DNA of 64,000 nt from NCBI RefSeq assembly GCF_900456775.1, contig NZ_UAUL01000007.1, forward strand, positions 310,001-374,000, given 5' to 3'. Below the pieces are notes generated by a model. It saw nothing but the letters and a program-made list of their open reading frames with translations, was not told the origin of the DNA and made no database searches. Source of the stretch: Sarcina ventriculi (GTDB lineage: Bacteria; Bacillota; Clostridia; Clostridiales; Clostridiaceae). Positions 18,680 to 32,208 of this stretch are shown one piece after another. Each line of letters starts with the position of its first letter. Position 1 is the first letter of the stretch. A program made the translations under genes and the position numbers.

Positions 18680-19318
18680 TTAATATCCTAATTCTTCATT
18701 TAAAAATATAACATGAATTCTTCCCGGAATAGGTCTTTTAATAACAGTATATTCCCTACACATTCTTTCAGGACTCTTACAATCCATACAGTATCCAACC
18801 TTTGCACAAGGTGTTTTTCTATTTAATCTTTTGCCATTAGCAGGTGCTGCAATTCTTTCAACCCTAGATTTTGCTTCATTTAAATCCTTAACAATTTTAT
18901 TAACTCCAGCTATAACTATCACCTTATCCGGTCCATAAATCATAGCAGCAACTCTATTACCATTACCATCTACATTGTAAAGTTCCCCATCTTCTGTTAT
19001 AGCATTAGAACCTGTTATATATCCATCACAAGAAAAAGCTTTTCTATAAATATCTTTTCTCTCTTTATCAGTTAAATTTTCTTTATATCTATCATAATAC
19101 TCAAATCTTCCACTCTTTAAATGATCAACAATTCCTACCTCAAAAGCAGTCATAGTGCCACCTAAAGTTACAGAACTTCCCTCTTTTAATATTTCATCAA
19201 TTTTATTTATAAGACTTTCTTTATCAGAAACTAAACAAGCTTCCATTCCATTATCATTCAAAGCCTTTATAGTCTTTTTAATTCTAATTTCGTTTAACCA
19301 TTTAATATCATCATTCAT
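18680..19318 (-). CDS. LUD-domain protein (DUF162, lactate-utilisation-like)
   Basis: A 212-residue LUD-domain protein. Seen: SVTLGGTMTAFEVGIVDHL, the conserved GSNAITEDGELYNVDGNGNR block (about residues 100-120) and the Cys-containing tail CAKVGYCMDCKSPERMC. Members include LutC-like proteins of lactate oxidation and many stand-alone clostridial proteins of unknown role. The tail cysteines could bind metal or a cluster. I chose the ATG at 19318 because GGAGG lies 8 nt upstream. No lutA/B partner is present. Confidence 0.8.
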   Translation of the reverse strand: MNDDIKWLNEIRIKKTIKALNDNGMEACLVSDKESLINKIDEILKEGSSVTLGGTMTAFEVGIVDHLKSGRFEYYDRYKENLTDKERKDIYRKAFSCDGYITGSNAITEDGELYNVDGNGNRVAAMIYGPDKVIVIAGVNKIVKDLNEAKSRVERIAAPANGKRLNRKTPCAKVGYCMDCKSPERMCREYTVIKRPIPGRIHVIFLNEELGY

Positions 19319-19540
19319 AATCATTTCCTCCACGCATCTACATACTCTATAACAAATAATAAATCTTATATATTATTCATTATAGAACGAATTACACATA
19401 TATACAACTTCATCTACCCAATCATTAATTTTTATGTACTTATTGTTAACTTTTATATTAAATTATTCCATTAATTCTATATTATATATATAATTGTATT
19501 TGCATACTTATTAACATATTAAAAAATCGGGGGTATATTA

Positions 19541-20350
19541 ATGGAATTTTTAAAAGCCATAATACTAGGAATTGTACAAGGTATAACCGAGTGGCTTCCT
19601 GTAAGTAGTACAGGGCATATGATATTAGTTGATGAATTTATAAAACTTGACTTTTCTCAAGTATTTATCAGCACATTTTTTGTTGTAATTCAATTTGGTT
19701 CTATCCTTGCAGTATTATTTTTATATTTTAAAAAGCTAAATCCCTTTGACCCATCAAAAACAAAAATGCAAAGGGAAGACACTATAAGCCTTTGGCTTAA
19801 AGTTATAATTGCAGTTATTCCATCTGGAATAATTGGACTTTTATTTGATGACAAAATAGAAGAAATATTTTTTAACCCAACAACTGTAGCAATAATGCTT
19901 ATAGTATATGGAGTTATCTTTATAATCTTAGAAAGCAGAAATAAAAAACCTAAAATTGAAACATTTTCACAATTAACTTATAAAACAGCTATTTTTATAG
20001 GATGTTTTCAAGTATTAGCTCTAATTCCTGGAACATCAAGGTCTGGTGCTACAATAATTGGAGCAATCTTACTTGGAACATCAAGATTTGTTGCAGCAGA
20101 ATTTTCATTCTTTTTAGCTATTCCAACTATGCTTGGTGCTAGTGCATTAAAACTTGTTAAAGCAGGTTTTGCTTTTAATGCACTTGAATGGGGAGTTTTA
20201 CTTACAGGATGCTTCGTTGCCTTTATAGTATCAGTTATTGCAATTAAATTCCTTATGGACTATATCAAAAAACATGACTTTAAATTCTTTGGTTATTATA
20301 GAATAATACTTGGAATATTAGTTTTAGGTTATTTTTATGTTTTAGCTTAA
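19541..20350 (+). CDS. uppP: Undecaprenyl-diphosphatase
   Basis: A 269-residue integral membrane enzyme (BacA family) that recycles undecaprenyl pyrophosphate for peptidoglycan synthesis and gives basal bacitracin resistance. Both signature motifs are present: [16 protein letters not shown] at residues 16-31 and the [13 protein letters not shown] motif near residue 170. About eight membrane spans. Strong GGGGG site 6 nt before the ATG, and a terminator follows, so it is monocistronic. Confidence 0.95.
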   Translation: MEFLKAIILGIVQGITEWLPVSSTGHMILVDEFIKLDFSQVFISTFFVVIQFGSILAVLFLYFKKLNPFDPSKTKMQREDTISLWLKVIIAVIPSGIIGLLFDDKIEEIFFNPTTVAIMLIVYGVIFIILESRNKKPKIETFSQLTYKTAIFIGCFQVLALIPGTSRSGATIIGAILLGTSRFVAAEFSFFLAIPTMLGASALKLVKAGFAFNALEWGVLLTGCFVAFIVSVIAIKFLMDYIKKHDFKFFGYYRIILGILVLGYFYVLA

Positions 20351-20360
20351 AATTAAATAA

Positions 20361-20391
20361 AGGGCTTATATGATTTTTCATATTAGCCCTT
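20361..20391 (+). terminator. Terminator of uppP
   Basis: AGGGCT-t-ATATGA and TCATAT-t-AGCCCT form a stem with one internal mismatch, followed by a T run. Confidence 0.85.
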
Positions 20392-20516
20392 ATTTTTTAT
20401 CTTTAAATTTTTCTGTTATTCTAAAATACATATCAATTGAAGATAACATATTATATATATTTAAATAATTATTTATTTTATAAATATCTTAAGATGACTA
20501 AATGTTACAAACATTT

Positions 20517-21284
20517 TTAACTATCTTTCTCCGCTTCAATAGCATTTTTATAATTCATATATTTTAAGAAAAACAGTTCTACAAATATAAAAAATAAATT
20601 TGTTGAATTGTAACTTATATTATTTCCTATATTAACAGTTTTAGTATTTATATAAATACTTTCATTACTTAACCTTGCAAGATTATTTGTCTTAAGCTGA
20701 GTTATTGAAATAAAAGGAATATCCCTAATCAATAATTGCTTAGCAAAGCTTTTCACCTGACTTGATTCACCAGAATAAGATATTATTATAACTAAATCTT
20801 CTGAAGTTAATGCATCTAATGTTAAATCTATTTCTCTTATTCCATCTATTATAGAAAAACATTTTTTTCCTGATAAAAAAACTCTTTTTAAATCTTGAGC
20901 TACTAAAGTTTGAAAAAAACCGGTTCCATAAATGAATACACGCTTACTATCATAAATCATTTTACAAGCTTTATGATAATCATTTTTTTCCATTTCATCT
21001 ATACTGTTTTTAAACATATCGCATACACTTTCAATGCTGTCCATCTCTTTATTTACTTCTTTATTTTCCCATTTTAAATATACCTTTAATTCGCTATATC
21101 CTTTTAAAGATAACTTTTGAGCAAATCTTAAAATTGTAGTTCTTGACACATTACACCTTGATGCAAGTTCATCAATAGTTAAATTAGAGCTTTCTTTTCT
21201 ATGAGCGTTTATATATTTCCAAATGTGCAAATCACTTTGATTTAACTTATCATAATGCAAATTAACTAAATCATCAATTTTCAT
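20517..21284 (-). CDS. RpiR-family regulator of the alpha-glucoside genes
   Basis: A 255-residue regulator: an N-terminal HTH (LTIDELASRCNVSRTTILRFAQKL, residues about 35-60) and a C-terminal SIS phosphosugar-binding domain (RVFIYGTGFFQTLVAQDLKRVF; VIIISYSGESSQVKSFAKQL). It lies directly after the GH4 phosphoglucosidase gene on the same strand, as GlvR/MalR lies with glvA in Bacillus. It therefore probably activates or represses the maltose unit in response to a 6-phospho-disaccharide. Start set at the ATG with AAGGGGGAG upstream. Confidence 0.88.
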   Translation of the reverse strand: MKIDDLVNLHYDKLNQSDLHIWKYINAHRKESSNLTIDELASRCNVSRTTILRFAQKLSLKGYSELKVYLKWENKEVNKEMDSIESVCDMFKNSIDEMEKNDYHKACKMIYDSKRVFIYGTGFFQTLVAQDLKRVFLSGKKCFSIIDGIREIDLTLDALTSEDLVIIISYSGESSQVKSFAKQLLIRDIPFISITQLKTNNLARLSNESIYINTKTVNIGNNISYNSTNLFFIFVELFFLKYMNYKNAIEAEKDS

Positions 21285-21443
21285 AATAACTCCCCCTTTA
21301 TATAAGTTTATTATAACAAATTTAACCAAGTATTTATATTTTTATTTCTCTTTATTCTTAACAGTTTTTATTGTATTAAATATATATTTATGTTTCTCAT
21401 ATTGCATACTTAAAACACCCAATAAGCATACAATATAAAAAAA

Positions 21444-21479
21444 ATAAGCTGTACTAGATATTTTACTAGTACAGCTTAT
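21444..21479 (-). terminator. Terminator after the GH4 gene
   Basis: ATAAGCTGTACTAG and CTAGTACAGCTTAT form a perfect 14-bp stem with a T run on the minus strand. It separates the PTS unit from the rpiR gene. Confidence 0.9.
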
Positions 21480-21488
21480 CTTAATTTA

Positions 21489-22829
<1,341 letters not shown>

Positions 22830-22862
22830 CTAAATTAATACATATATTGTAATTTAATACTA

Positions 22863-22876
22863 TCAAAACGTTTAAA
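22863..22876 (-). promoter_or_regulatory. Candidate CcpA site (cre) before malA
   Basis: The sequence TCAAAACGTTTAAA matches about 12 of 14 cre positions (TGWAARCGYTWNCA). It sits between the unknown membrane gene and malA, about 45 nt upstream of the malA start. Catabolite control of this unit is expected from the family. Confidence 0.45.
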
Positions 22877-22958
22877 TAAATGCAATTAACTTTCACTCTT
22901 TAGATATTTTTCTACTTATTTTGTTATTTAGTTCTTTATCTTGTAAATATTAACAACA

Positions 22959-23492
22959 CTAATAAATATTCACTATAAGAATCAAACACATTGCTGATAC
23001 AAATAGTATAAACAAACTAAATATAAAATCTAAATCTAGTTTACTTTTTATAAATATTTCTTTAATATTAAATTCCTTAAAAGACTTTATTTTAAACGTC
23101 TTTATTATCGCAAAAACTATAAGAACAAATCCAAAAATATTTGCCACTAACCCTTGCGCTATTGCTATAATTATTAAATTTCTCTTTGCACTATTTACAT
23201 CATTTTTATCTTTAAGTATCTTAACAGAACGATTACATACATAGGCACAAAATATACCCAACATAGAAATTATAAATGCTAAAGTTATTTTACTATTCAT
23301 TAATATCGGATCAAAAACACCTCTTCCACTTATTAATGATATAGCGTATAAGCACATCAAAAACACTAAAGGAATACTCAAACAAAAAAACATACTAATG
23401 CTTATCCATTTATAACTTATTTTAGACTCTTTATCCTTTAAACTATTAATTGTACTTCTTTTAGATACTACACCTTTTCTTACTGCTTTCAT
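22959..23492 (-). CDS. Hypothetical four-helix membrane protein in the maltose unit
   Basis: A 177-residue protein with a basic N-terminal tail of about 30 residues, then hydrophobic segments at roughly 32-55, 68-88, 105-130 and 155-175. I do not recognise a family. It lies between the PTS permease (38 nt) and malA (141 nt) on the same strand, so it is probably co-transcribed with them. It could be an accessory to the permease, but nothing in the sequence shows it. The glvA-glvR-glvC arrangement of Bacillus has no equivalent. Confidence 0.7.
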   Translation of the reverse strand: MKAVRKGVVSKRSTINSLKDKESKISYKWISISMFFCLSIPLVFLMCLYAISLISGRGVFDPILMNSKITLAFIISMLGIFCAYVCNRSVKILKDKNDVNSAKRNLIIIAIAQGLVANIFGFVLIVFAIIKTFKIKSFKEFNIKEIFIKSKLDLDFIFSLFILFVSAMCLILIVNIY

Positions 23493-23529
23493 GCAATCAT
23501 TCCTTTCTCTAAAAGCTTTTAATTATTAA

Positions 23530-25125
23530 TTATTTCATTAAAACTTCAACTTCTTCTCTAAATTTAACAACTGACATTCCTATTATTACTTGTACTGCCT
23601 TTCCTTTTTTAACAAGTCCATGAGCGCCTGCCTTTTTAAATACAGAAACATCTTGAACTAAACTTGGATCTTTAACTGAAACTCTAAGTCTAGTTGCACA
23701 GTTATTAAGTTCTTCGATATTGTCAGCTCCACCTAAAGCATTTAATATAATTTGTGCCTTACTTAAATTAGTGCTGTCTATTTCTGCTGGACTTATACTA
23801 TCCATAGCAACACCCATACCCTTACTAGCCTTATAATCTGCTTTTGTATAAAGCTTAGTTTCCTCTTCATCATCTTCTCTACCTGGAGTTTTTAAATCAA
23901 GCTTCAAAATTAAAGTTCTAAATACTACAAAATATATTCCTGTAAATACTAATCCAATAGCAATTTGTTTTATATAAGTTCCACCATGACTACTAAATAA
24001 AGGAATCCAGTTTAGTGAAGCCCATTCAATTAATCCACCACCAAAATTACCAACTACACCAAATATATAAGCTGTTGCAGATAAAGTTGCTGCTAAAACT
24101 GCGTGGACTGCAAATAATAATGGAGCTATAAATAAGAATGTAAATTCTAAAGGTTCTGTAACCCCTGCCACTATTGCAGTTAATGTTGCAGGTATTAAAA
24201 GACCAGCTACTATTTTCTTTTTATTTTTCTTAGCTGTTGCATAAAATGCTCCTGCTATACCAACACTACCAAATATTTTTGACATTCCATGAAGTGCAAA
24301 TCCACCTGCTGGGAATAATGTTTTAAGCGGTGCTGTTGACATTGAAAACTCTGTTAAATGAGTTGCCCAATAAGCTGTTATTCCACCATCAACAGCTATA
24401 GAATCATACATAAACGGACTGTATACAAAGTGATGTAGCCCTGTTGGTATAAGAATTCTTTCTAAGAATGTATAAATCCAAACTCCAACTGCACCAGATG
24501 ATAATAAAAATCCTTGTAATGATGCTATTGCTCCTTGAACTTTTGGCCAAACAGCTGCTACTAAAAATGCTATTGGTATCATGACAAAGAAGCCAATTAT
24601 AACTATTAGTGATGACCCCTTAAATATTCCTAAAACTTCTGGAAGTTCAACATCAAAAAACTTATTATGAATAGAAACAACAGTTAAAGAAATTAAAATA
24701 GCACCTATCATACCAGTATCTAAAGTTTTAATACCTGCAATATTAGCTAAACCACTTGTTCCTCCAACTTCTGCTGCAAAATCAACTCCAAAGCTACTTC
24801 CCCATGTTCCAAGAATCGCTCCTAAGAAATAATTAAAAGTCAAATATACAACTACAGCTTCCATACAAGCTCTAGCTTGTTGCTTTTTAGCAAGCCCTAT
24901 TGGTAACCCTATTACAAATAGAAGAGGTAATTGATTAAATACTGTCCATGCACCTTGCTCTATGACATTCCACATTTGGTACCAAAAAGTAGATTCACTT
25001 GCTATTGACCCCATTATTACTGGATTTTTAAACAATGTTGCAAATCCAACCATCATTCCCGAAAAAGCAAATAATAGTACAGGAGTAAACATAGCTCCAC
25101 CTAATCTTTGAATTTTCTGCATCAT
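23530..25125 (-). CDS. malP: PTS alpha-glucoside (maltose) transporter EIICB
   Basis: A 531-residue permease that takes up maltose or related alpha-glucosides and phosphorylates them. The EIIC domain (about residues 1-390) has some ten membrane spans and the motifs TGLHHFVYSPFMYDS and TAIVAGVTEPLEFTFLF. The C-terminal EIIB domain has the phosphorylated cysteine in LNNCATRLRVSV (about residue 465). No EIIA domain is fused, so an EIIA-Glc is borrowed. Start at the ATG 9 nt after GGGGG; two earlier ATGs overlap the ribosome-binding site. Confidence 0.92.
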   Translation of the reverse strand: MMQKIQRLGGAMFTPVLLFAFSGMMVGFATLFKNPVIMGSIASESTFWYQMWNVIEQGAWTVFNQLPLLFVIGLPIGLAKKQQARACMEAVVVYLTFNYFLGAILGTWGSSFGVDFAAEVGGTSGLANIAGIKTLDTGMIGAILISLTVVSIHNKFFDVELPEVLGIFKGSSLIVIIGFFVMIPIAFLVAAVWPKVQGAIASLQGFLLSSGAVGVWIYTFLERILIPTGLHHFVYSPFMYDSIAVDGGITAYWATHLTEFSMSTAPLKTLFPAGGFALHGMSKIFGSVGIAGAFYATAKKNKKKIVAGLLIPATLTAIVAGVTEPLEFTFLFIAPLLFAVHAVLAATLSATAYIFGVVGNFGGGLIEWASLNWIPLFSSHGGTYIKQIAIGLVFTGIYFVVFRTLILKLDLKTPGREDDEEETKLYTKADYKASKGMGVAMDSISPAEIDSTNLSKAQIILNALGGADNIEELNNCATRLRVSVKDPSLVQDVSVFKKAGAHGLVKKGKAVQVIIGMSVVKFREEVEVLMK

Positions 25126-25249
25126 ATGCATCATCCCCCTTAATAATTTTATTTTAAAAGAACAAAATTAATTATTACTAATATTATTTTAATATTTATC
25201 AATGAAGTTATCTATATATTTGTATTTTCAGTTCTTTTTTACACATTAT

Positions 25250-25263
25250 TGGAAATGTTTACA
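25250..25263 (-). promoter_or_regulatory. Possible cre element upstream of malP
   Basis: TGGAAATGTTTACA departs from the cre consensus at two positions. It lies about 125 nt upstream of the malP start, within the likely promoter region (25126-25316). Weak call. Confidence 0.3.
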
Positions 25264-25316
25264 TAGATATGTGAAATTTCACATTATTTTGATATTATAA
25301 TAATTTAAAATAAGCA

Positions 25317-25937
25317 TTATTTTTTATTTATATTTTCTATCCTATAACCAATTTCCTTATTAGCAAATTTATATCCATCTTCAATTAACTGCTCTCTACT
25401 CTTAGCATTTCCAAGAATATTATCTATAGTTAGCTGATTTCTATCCTTAAAATACTTATCTAAAAGACTTTCTTCAATATCTCTTTGGGAAGCTAATGAA
25501 TAATCATCTAATATATGATTTACATCAAATCCATGTTTTTCAAGTTCTCTTCCAACTAAAATGCTTCTATGACACCTTACAGGATCTTGCATAGCACCTA
25601 AAAGCACTATTTTATATCCTTTTTCTAGTCCTGTCTTAAGTCTTTTGATTCCTCTTAAAAATTCTTCTTCTAAAATAACCTTATCAAAATCAGCATATCC
25701 TTCTTTATTGTAAGAAACCTTTCTAACTCTTTTAGCTGCAAATTCTTCTCCCATATAGATATAAGTAAATCCATTTTTTTCAAGTGTATATGCTATAACT
25801 TCCTTATCAAACCAAACGTTATACTTTGAGTAAGGTGTTCCTCTAATGTCTACAACGCAATTAATATCATAATACCTTAACATCTCCATAAGCCTTTCAA
25901 CACTATAATTTGAATGACCTAAAGTATATATTTTCAT
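25317..25937 (-). CDS. DUF488-family protein
   Basis: A 206-residue protein opening with IYTLGHSNYSVERL and containing VVDIRGTPYSKYN (about residue 35) and the conserved LLGAMQDPVRCHRSILVGREL block. DUF488 is widespread and its biochemistry is not settled; the Cys-His pair in DPVRCHR suggests metal or nucleotide chemistry. The ATG at 25937 is 8 nt after GAGGGG and matches the usual MKIYTLGH start; the longer frame does not. No operon partner. The gap 25938-26195 holds only AT-rich sequence. Confidence 0.85.
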   Translation of the reverse strand: MKIYTLGHSNYSVERLMEMLRYYDINCVVDIRGTPYSKYNVWFDKEVIAYTLEKNGFTYIYMGEEFAAKRVRKVSYNKEGYADFDKVILEEEFLRGIKRLKTGLEKGYKIVLLGAMQDPVRCHRSILVGRELEKHGFDVNHILDDYSLASQRDIEESLLDKYFKDRNQLTIDNILGNAKSREQLIEDGYKFANKEIGYRIENINKK

Positions 25938-26195
25938 AAGCATATCCCCTCTCATTTTTATAAATCATAAAAAATTTTATACTATTTCTACTGTTCTATT
26001 ATAACTTTATTATTTACAGAAAATAGTTTGATATTTAACTTTTATTCTGAAATATAAAATAAAAAAACACTACATCAAAATAAACAACAAATTTATAATT
26101 GCTTATTTAAAACATAGCGTTTTTTATAGTTAATGTCGATTTTAGTGTTTTAAAAATTAATTTACTTAAGAAATCTAAATTTATATAAATGAGCT

Positions 26196-26837
26196 TTACA
26201 TCTTACTTTTCTTATTGCTTTTATTAAATACTTTTATTAGTTTTAAGACGGTATAACAGATGAAAACAATATTTAATATTATTACATTTTTCATATTTAT
26301 ATTTTTACTATTTAAATACGCAAATAAAATATGAACATAAATCAAACCATAAAACACATAAGACCATCTTTGAATCTTTTTCCACATTCCACCCTTTAAT
26401 TTTCTCTTTGCAAAATTAAATGATGTTACAAAAAGTGGAATCATTATAACAACTGCTAAGACACCTGCAATTGAATATATTATACGATTTGTAGTAAGAT
26501 GCTTTCCGCTCATTAATATCATAATTAATTTTAGTCCATGAACATATATATGTGGAACTATTAATAATGATGCTACTATTGCAAGTTCAGCCCTTATTTT
26601 CATAAAATGTTTTGTTAAAGACATATTTCTGCTCATGACTCCCATAAACATAACAACAACAAATAAAAACGTAGATACATAACCATTATAAGTTAATTTT
26701 TCTATATATTTTAAATAACTTGGCAAAAAACTACTTAATTTATTTAACTCACAATATGTAATCAACGCAACTAATAATATGGCAAGTAAATATATAGCCC
26801 TATTATGCCTTTTTATATTTGATGAAATATATTCCAA
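26196..26837 (-). CDS. Ferric-reductase-like membrane protein
   Basis: A 213-residue protein with about six hydrophobic segments and paired histidines in membrane helices (VPHIYVHGLKLI near residue 95; YVHILFAYL near residue 170). This is the pattern of the haem-binding ferric-reductase-like transmembrane domain (FRD/MsrQ-type). It carries no flavin or NADH domain, so it would need a partner for electron supply. A Fur-box promoter about 300 nt upstream supports an iron-related role. AGGAGG-type site (GGAGGTAA) before the start. The biochemical role is inference. Confidence 0.7.
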   Translation of the reverse strand: MEYISSNIKRHNRAIYLLAILLVALITYCELNKLSSFLPSYLKYIEKLTYNGYVSTFLFVVVMFMGVMSRNMSLTKHFMKIRAELAIVASLLIVPHIYVHGLKLIMILMSGKHLTTNRIIYSIAGVLAVVIMIPLFVTSFNFAKRKLKGGMWKKIQRWSYVFYGLIYVHILFAYLNSKNINMKNVIILNIVFICYTVLKLIKVFNKSNKKSKM

Positions 26838-26904
26838 ATTAAATTACCTCCAGTAAACCTTTTAGTAACTTAACACTAATTAATTTTAATACTTTCATTT
26901 AAAA

Positions 26905-26940
26905 AGAGGGAGCTTTATCAAAAGATATAGCTCCTAAAAA
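26905..26940 (-). terminator. Terminator or attenuator upstream of the ferric-reductase-like gene
   Basis: On the minus strand GGAGCTATATC-TTTT-GATAAAGCTCC (11-bp stem, one mismatch) is followed by CTCTTTTT. It lies between the Fur-box promoter and the coding start, so it either ends a small RNA or attenuates the mRNA leader. Confidence 0.7.
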
Positions 26941-27134
26941 AGAGATGTCAAACGAAATTCTTTTAACCATATATGTGAATATTCAATTAAAAGTAAACTC
27001 TTTATCAATTAAACATTGTTTGTTTAATATGATCCGATTTTGTGGAAAAAACTTAATAACCAATGCTTTAAAAGTATTGACTTGTAAAATTATTTAATTT
27101 ATCCTTCATTTAATTGATAATGATTTTCATTTAC
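26906..27134 (-). ncRNA. Candidate Fur-regulated small RNA or long leader
   Basis: The interval runs from the predicted start site (27134) to the terminator (about 26906), roughly 230 nt. I find no ORF with a ribosome-binding site; the longest candidates are 13 and 23 codons without one, and the 23-codon frame runs through the terminator. Either a free small RNA ends here, or the transcript continues into the ferric-reductase-like gene with attenuation. Sequence 27170-27369 holds nothing else I can call. Confidence 0.4.
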
Positions 27135-27169
27135 AGTTATATTGTAATATGTTTTTATACCATTGTCAA
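27116..27169 (-). promoter_or_regulatory. Fur-controlled promoter (minus strand)
   Basis: TTGACA (27169-27164), a 17-bp spacer and TACAAT (27146-27141) predict a start near 27134. Directly over the start lies a Fur-type box, GATAATGATTTTCATTTAC on the + strand (27116-27134), matching 15 of 19 positions of the GATAATGATAATCATTATC consensus. Fur-Fe2+ bound there would block initiation. Confidence 0.65.
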
Positions 27170-27369
27170 TAATTTTGTTTTTAATTTACATTTTATTAAT
27201 AATTTAAATTATTGAACAACTAAAAAATAATAAGTATTACTAAAATGGACAATTAGCAATACTTATTACTTTTTTTACAACTAATATTAATCTTTATTTT
27301 TTTGCTTATTTTCAGGAATTAATTGTTCCTCATATTTAAGAATACGCTCCTATCTTTAAAAATTTTATC

Positions 27370-28341
27370 TTAAAAATGCGTTTCATCTATACTAATTTTA
27401 TTTAACTCATTATTAATATTTTCTAACTCATTTTTTGTTAGTCTAATATTAACAGTCCCTAAATTTTCTTCTAATCTATGGATTTTAGTTGTTCCTGGAA
27501 TAGGTACTATAAAAGATTTTTGAGCAAGTTCCCAAGCTAAAACTACTTGAGCTGGTGTAGCATTTTTATCTTTAGCAATTTCAAAAATTAAATCTAATAA
27601 CTTTTGATTATTTTCCATAACCTCTGGCTTAAATCTTCCCATAAAGCTCCTAAAATCATTTTTATCATATTTTGTGTTTTTTGTATGTTTTCCACTTAAA
27701 AAACCATTTCCAAGAGGGCTATAAGCAACAAACCCAATCCCCAGCTCTTCACACACATCAAATAATTATTTTTCTGGCTTACGCCATACCATAGAATACT
27801 GATTCTCTATAGCTGTCACTTTACACACAGCATGAGCACGTCTCATATAATCAATAGGTGCATTAGACAAGCCCTAATGCTTTATTTTCCCCTCTTCTAT
27901 TAATTCTTTCATTGTTCTTGCTACAACTTCTGGCTCTACCTTTGGCTCTATACGATGTTGATAATATAAATCTATACAATCAACTTTTAAACGCTTCAAA
28001 GAACCTTCTAATTGTTTCCTAATAGATTCTGGAGTGCTATCTAAAACATGTTCTAACTTTCCATCATTAATAACTGTTCCTGTTATACCAAACTTAGTAG
28101 CTATAACCACTTTTTCTTTAAAAGATTTTAATGACTCTCCTAAAAGTTTTTCATTATTTTCTCCATAAACCACTGCAGTATCAAAAAAATTACATCCCAT
28201 TTCTACTGCTCTATGAATTAATTTAATCATTTCTTTTCTATCAGCAGCAGGTCCATAAGCATGATCCATCCCCATACATCCAAGCCCTATTTCAGAAACC
28301 TCAAGACCATCATTTCCTAAAATACGTTTTTTCATTTCCAT
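27370..28341 (-). pseudogene. Aldo/keto reductase, two in-frame stop codons
   Basis: The frame from 28341 to 27370 encodes a complete 323-codon aldo/keto reductase but is interrupted twice without any frameshift. Codon 156 is TAG where the family has Trp (GKIKH-stop-GLSNAP), and codon 192 is TAA where Glu is expected (RKPEK-stop-LFDV). The remainder is well preserved: GLGCMGMDHAYGP at the start, VVYGEN with the catalytic Tyr, YYQHRIEP, and PIPGTTKIHRLEENL near the end. Both changes are single-base. Recent inactivation is the simplest reading; sequencing error is less likely twice. Confidence 0.85.
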
Positions 28342-28508
28342 CTTTCCTTTTAATAATCATAGTTTGCTATATTTAAACTATAATATATGTAGATTTTATT
28401 AATTTAAATTTCTTCTTTATATATAAATGATATATCTTTGAGTTAACTTAAAAGCAAGTATTTTTATTGCAGACTAATTATCCTTATAAATATATTTTTT
28501 CCATAAAA

Positions 28509-28546
28509 AATATCATGGAAATACTATGTGAATATTCCATGATATT
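28509..28546 (-). terminator. Terminator of the beta-glucoside unit
   Basis: AATATCATGGAA and TTCCATGATATT form a perfect 12-bp stem; a T-rich tail follows on the minus strand. Confidence 0.85.
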
Positions 28547-28577
28547 ATTCTTGTTACTATTAAAATAAATTTTAAAA

Positions 28578-30050
<1,473 letters not shown>

Positions 30051-30211
30051 TTACTTTATATTTTATTTTTAATATCTATAACCTATAAGGTTACACATAT
30101 TGAAAATAAAAATATTTTATCTAACTAAAATTCAATTAATTATATATTTAGGAAAGGTGAAAAAAAATTTCACCTAACCTAAACACAATATCTATTTTAT
30201 TTAAAATCTTA

Positions 30212-32080
<1,869 letters not shown>

Positions 32081-32104
32081 TTACTAAATTTTTTATAATA
32101 TAAA

Positions 32105-32182
32105 AAGGCAATACTAGTATTAATAAAACTTAAAAAAATTCTATTAATACTGGTATTGCCCTGTAAATCCAAGTAACAATCC
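32105..32182 (-). promoter_or_regulatory. RAT antiterminator overlapping a terminator, bglP leader
   Basis: Minus-strand GGATTGTTACT...ACAGGGCAATACC (32182-32152) matches the ribonucleic antiterminator target of LicT/SacT proteins. Its last 9 nt are also the first 9 nt of a 19-bp terminator stem (GGCAATACCAGTATTAATA against TATTAATACTAGTATTGCC, 32160-32105). The two folds exclude each other, so LicT binding lets RNA polymerase read into bglP. Confidence 0.93.
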
Positions 32183-32208
32183 AAAATTATTTAATTTTAA
32201 TCTTTAAA

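Noticed and set aside
26063-26150. Long-range inverted repeat AAAACACTA/TAGTGTTTT downstream of the ferric-reductase-like gene
   Set aside because: Only 9 bp with about 70 nt between arms in AT-rich DNA; no T run at a sensible place.
26961-27115. 13- and 23-codon frames within the Fur-controlled transcript
   Set aside because: No Shine-Dalgarno, no recognisable peptide features, and one frame runs through the terminator stem.
30150-30178. Hairpin between bglP and bglA as a terminator
   Set aside because: No T run follows on the minus strand; mentioned only as a possible processing element.
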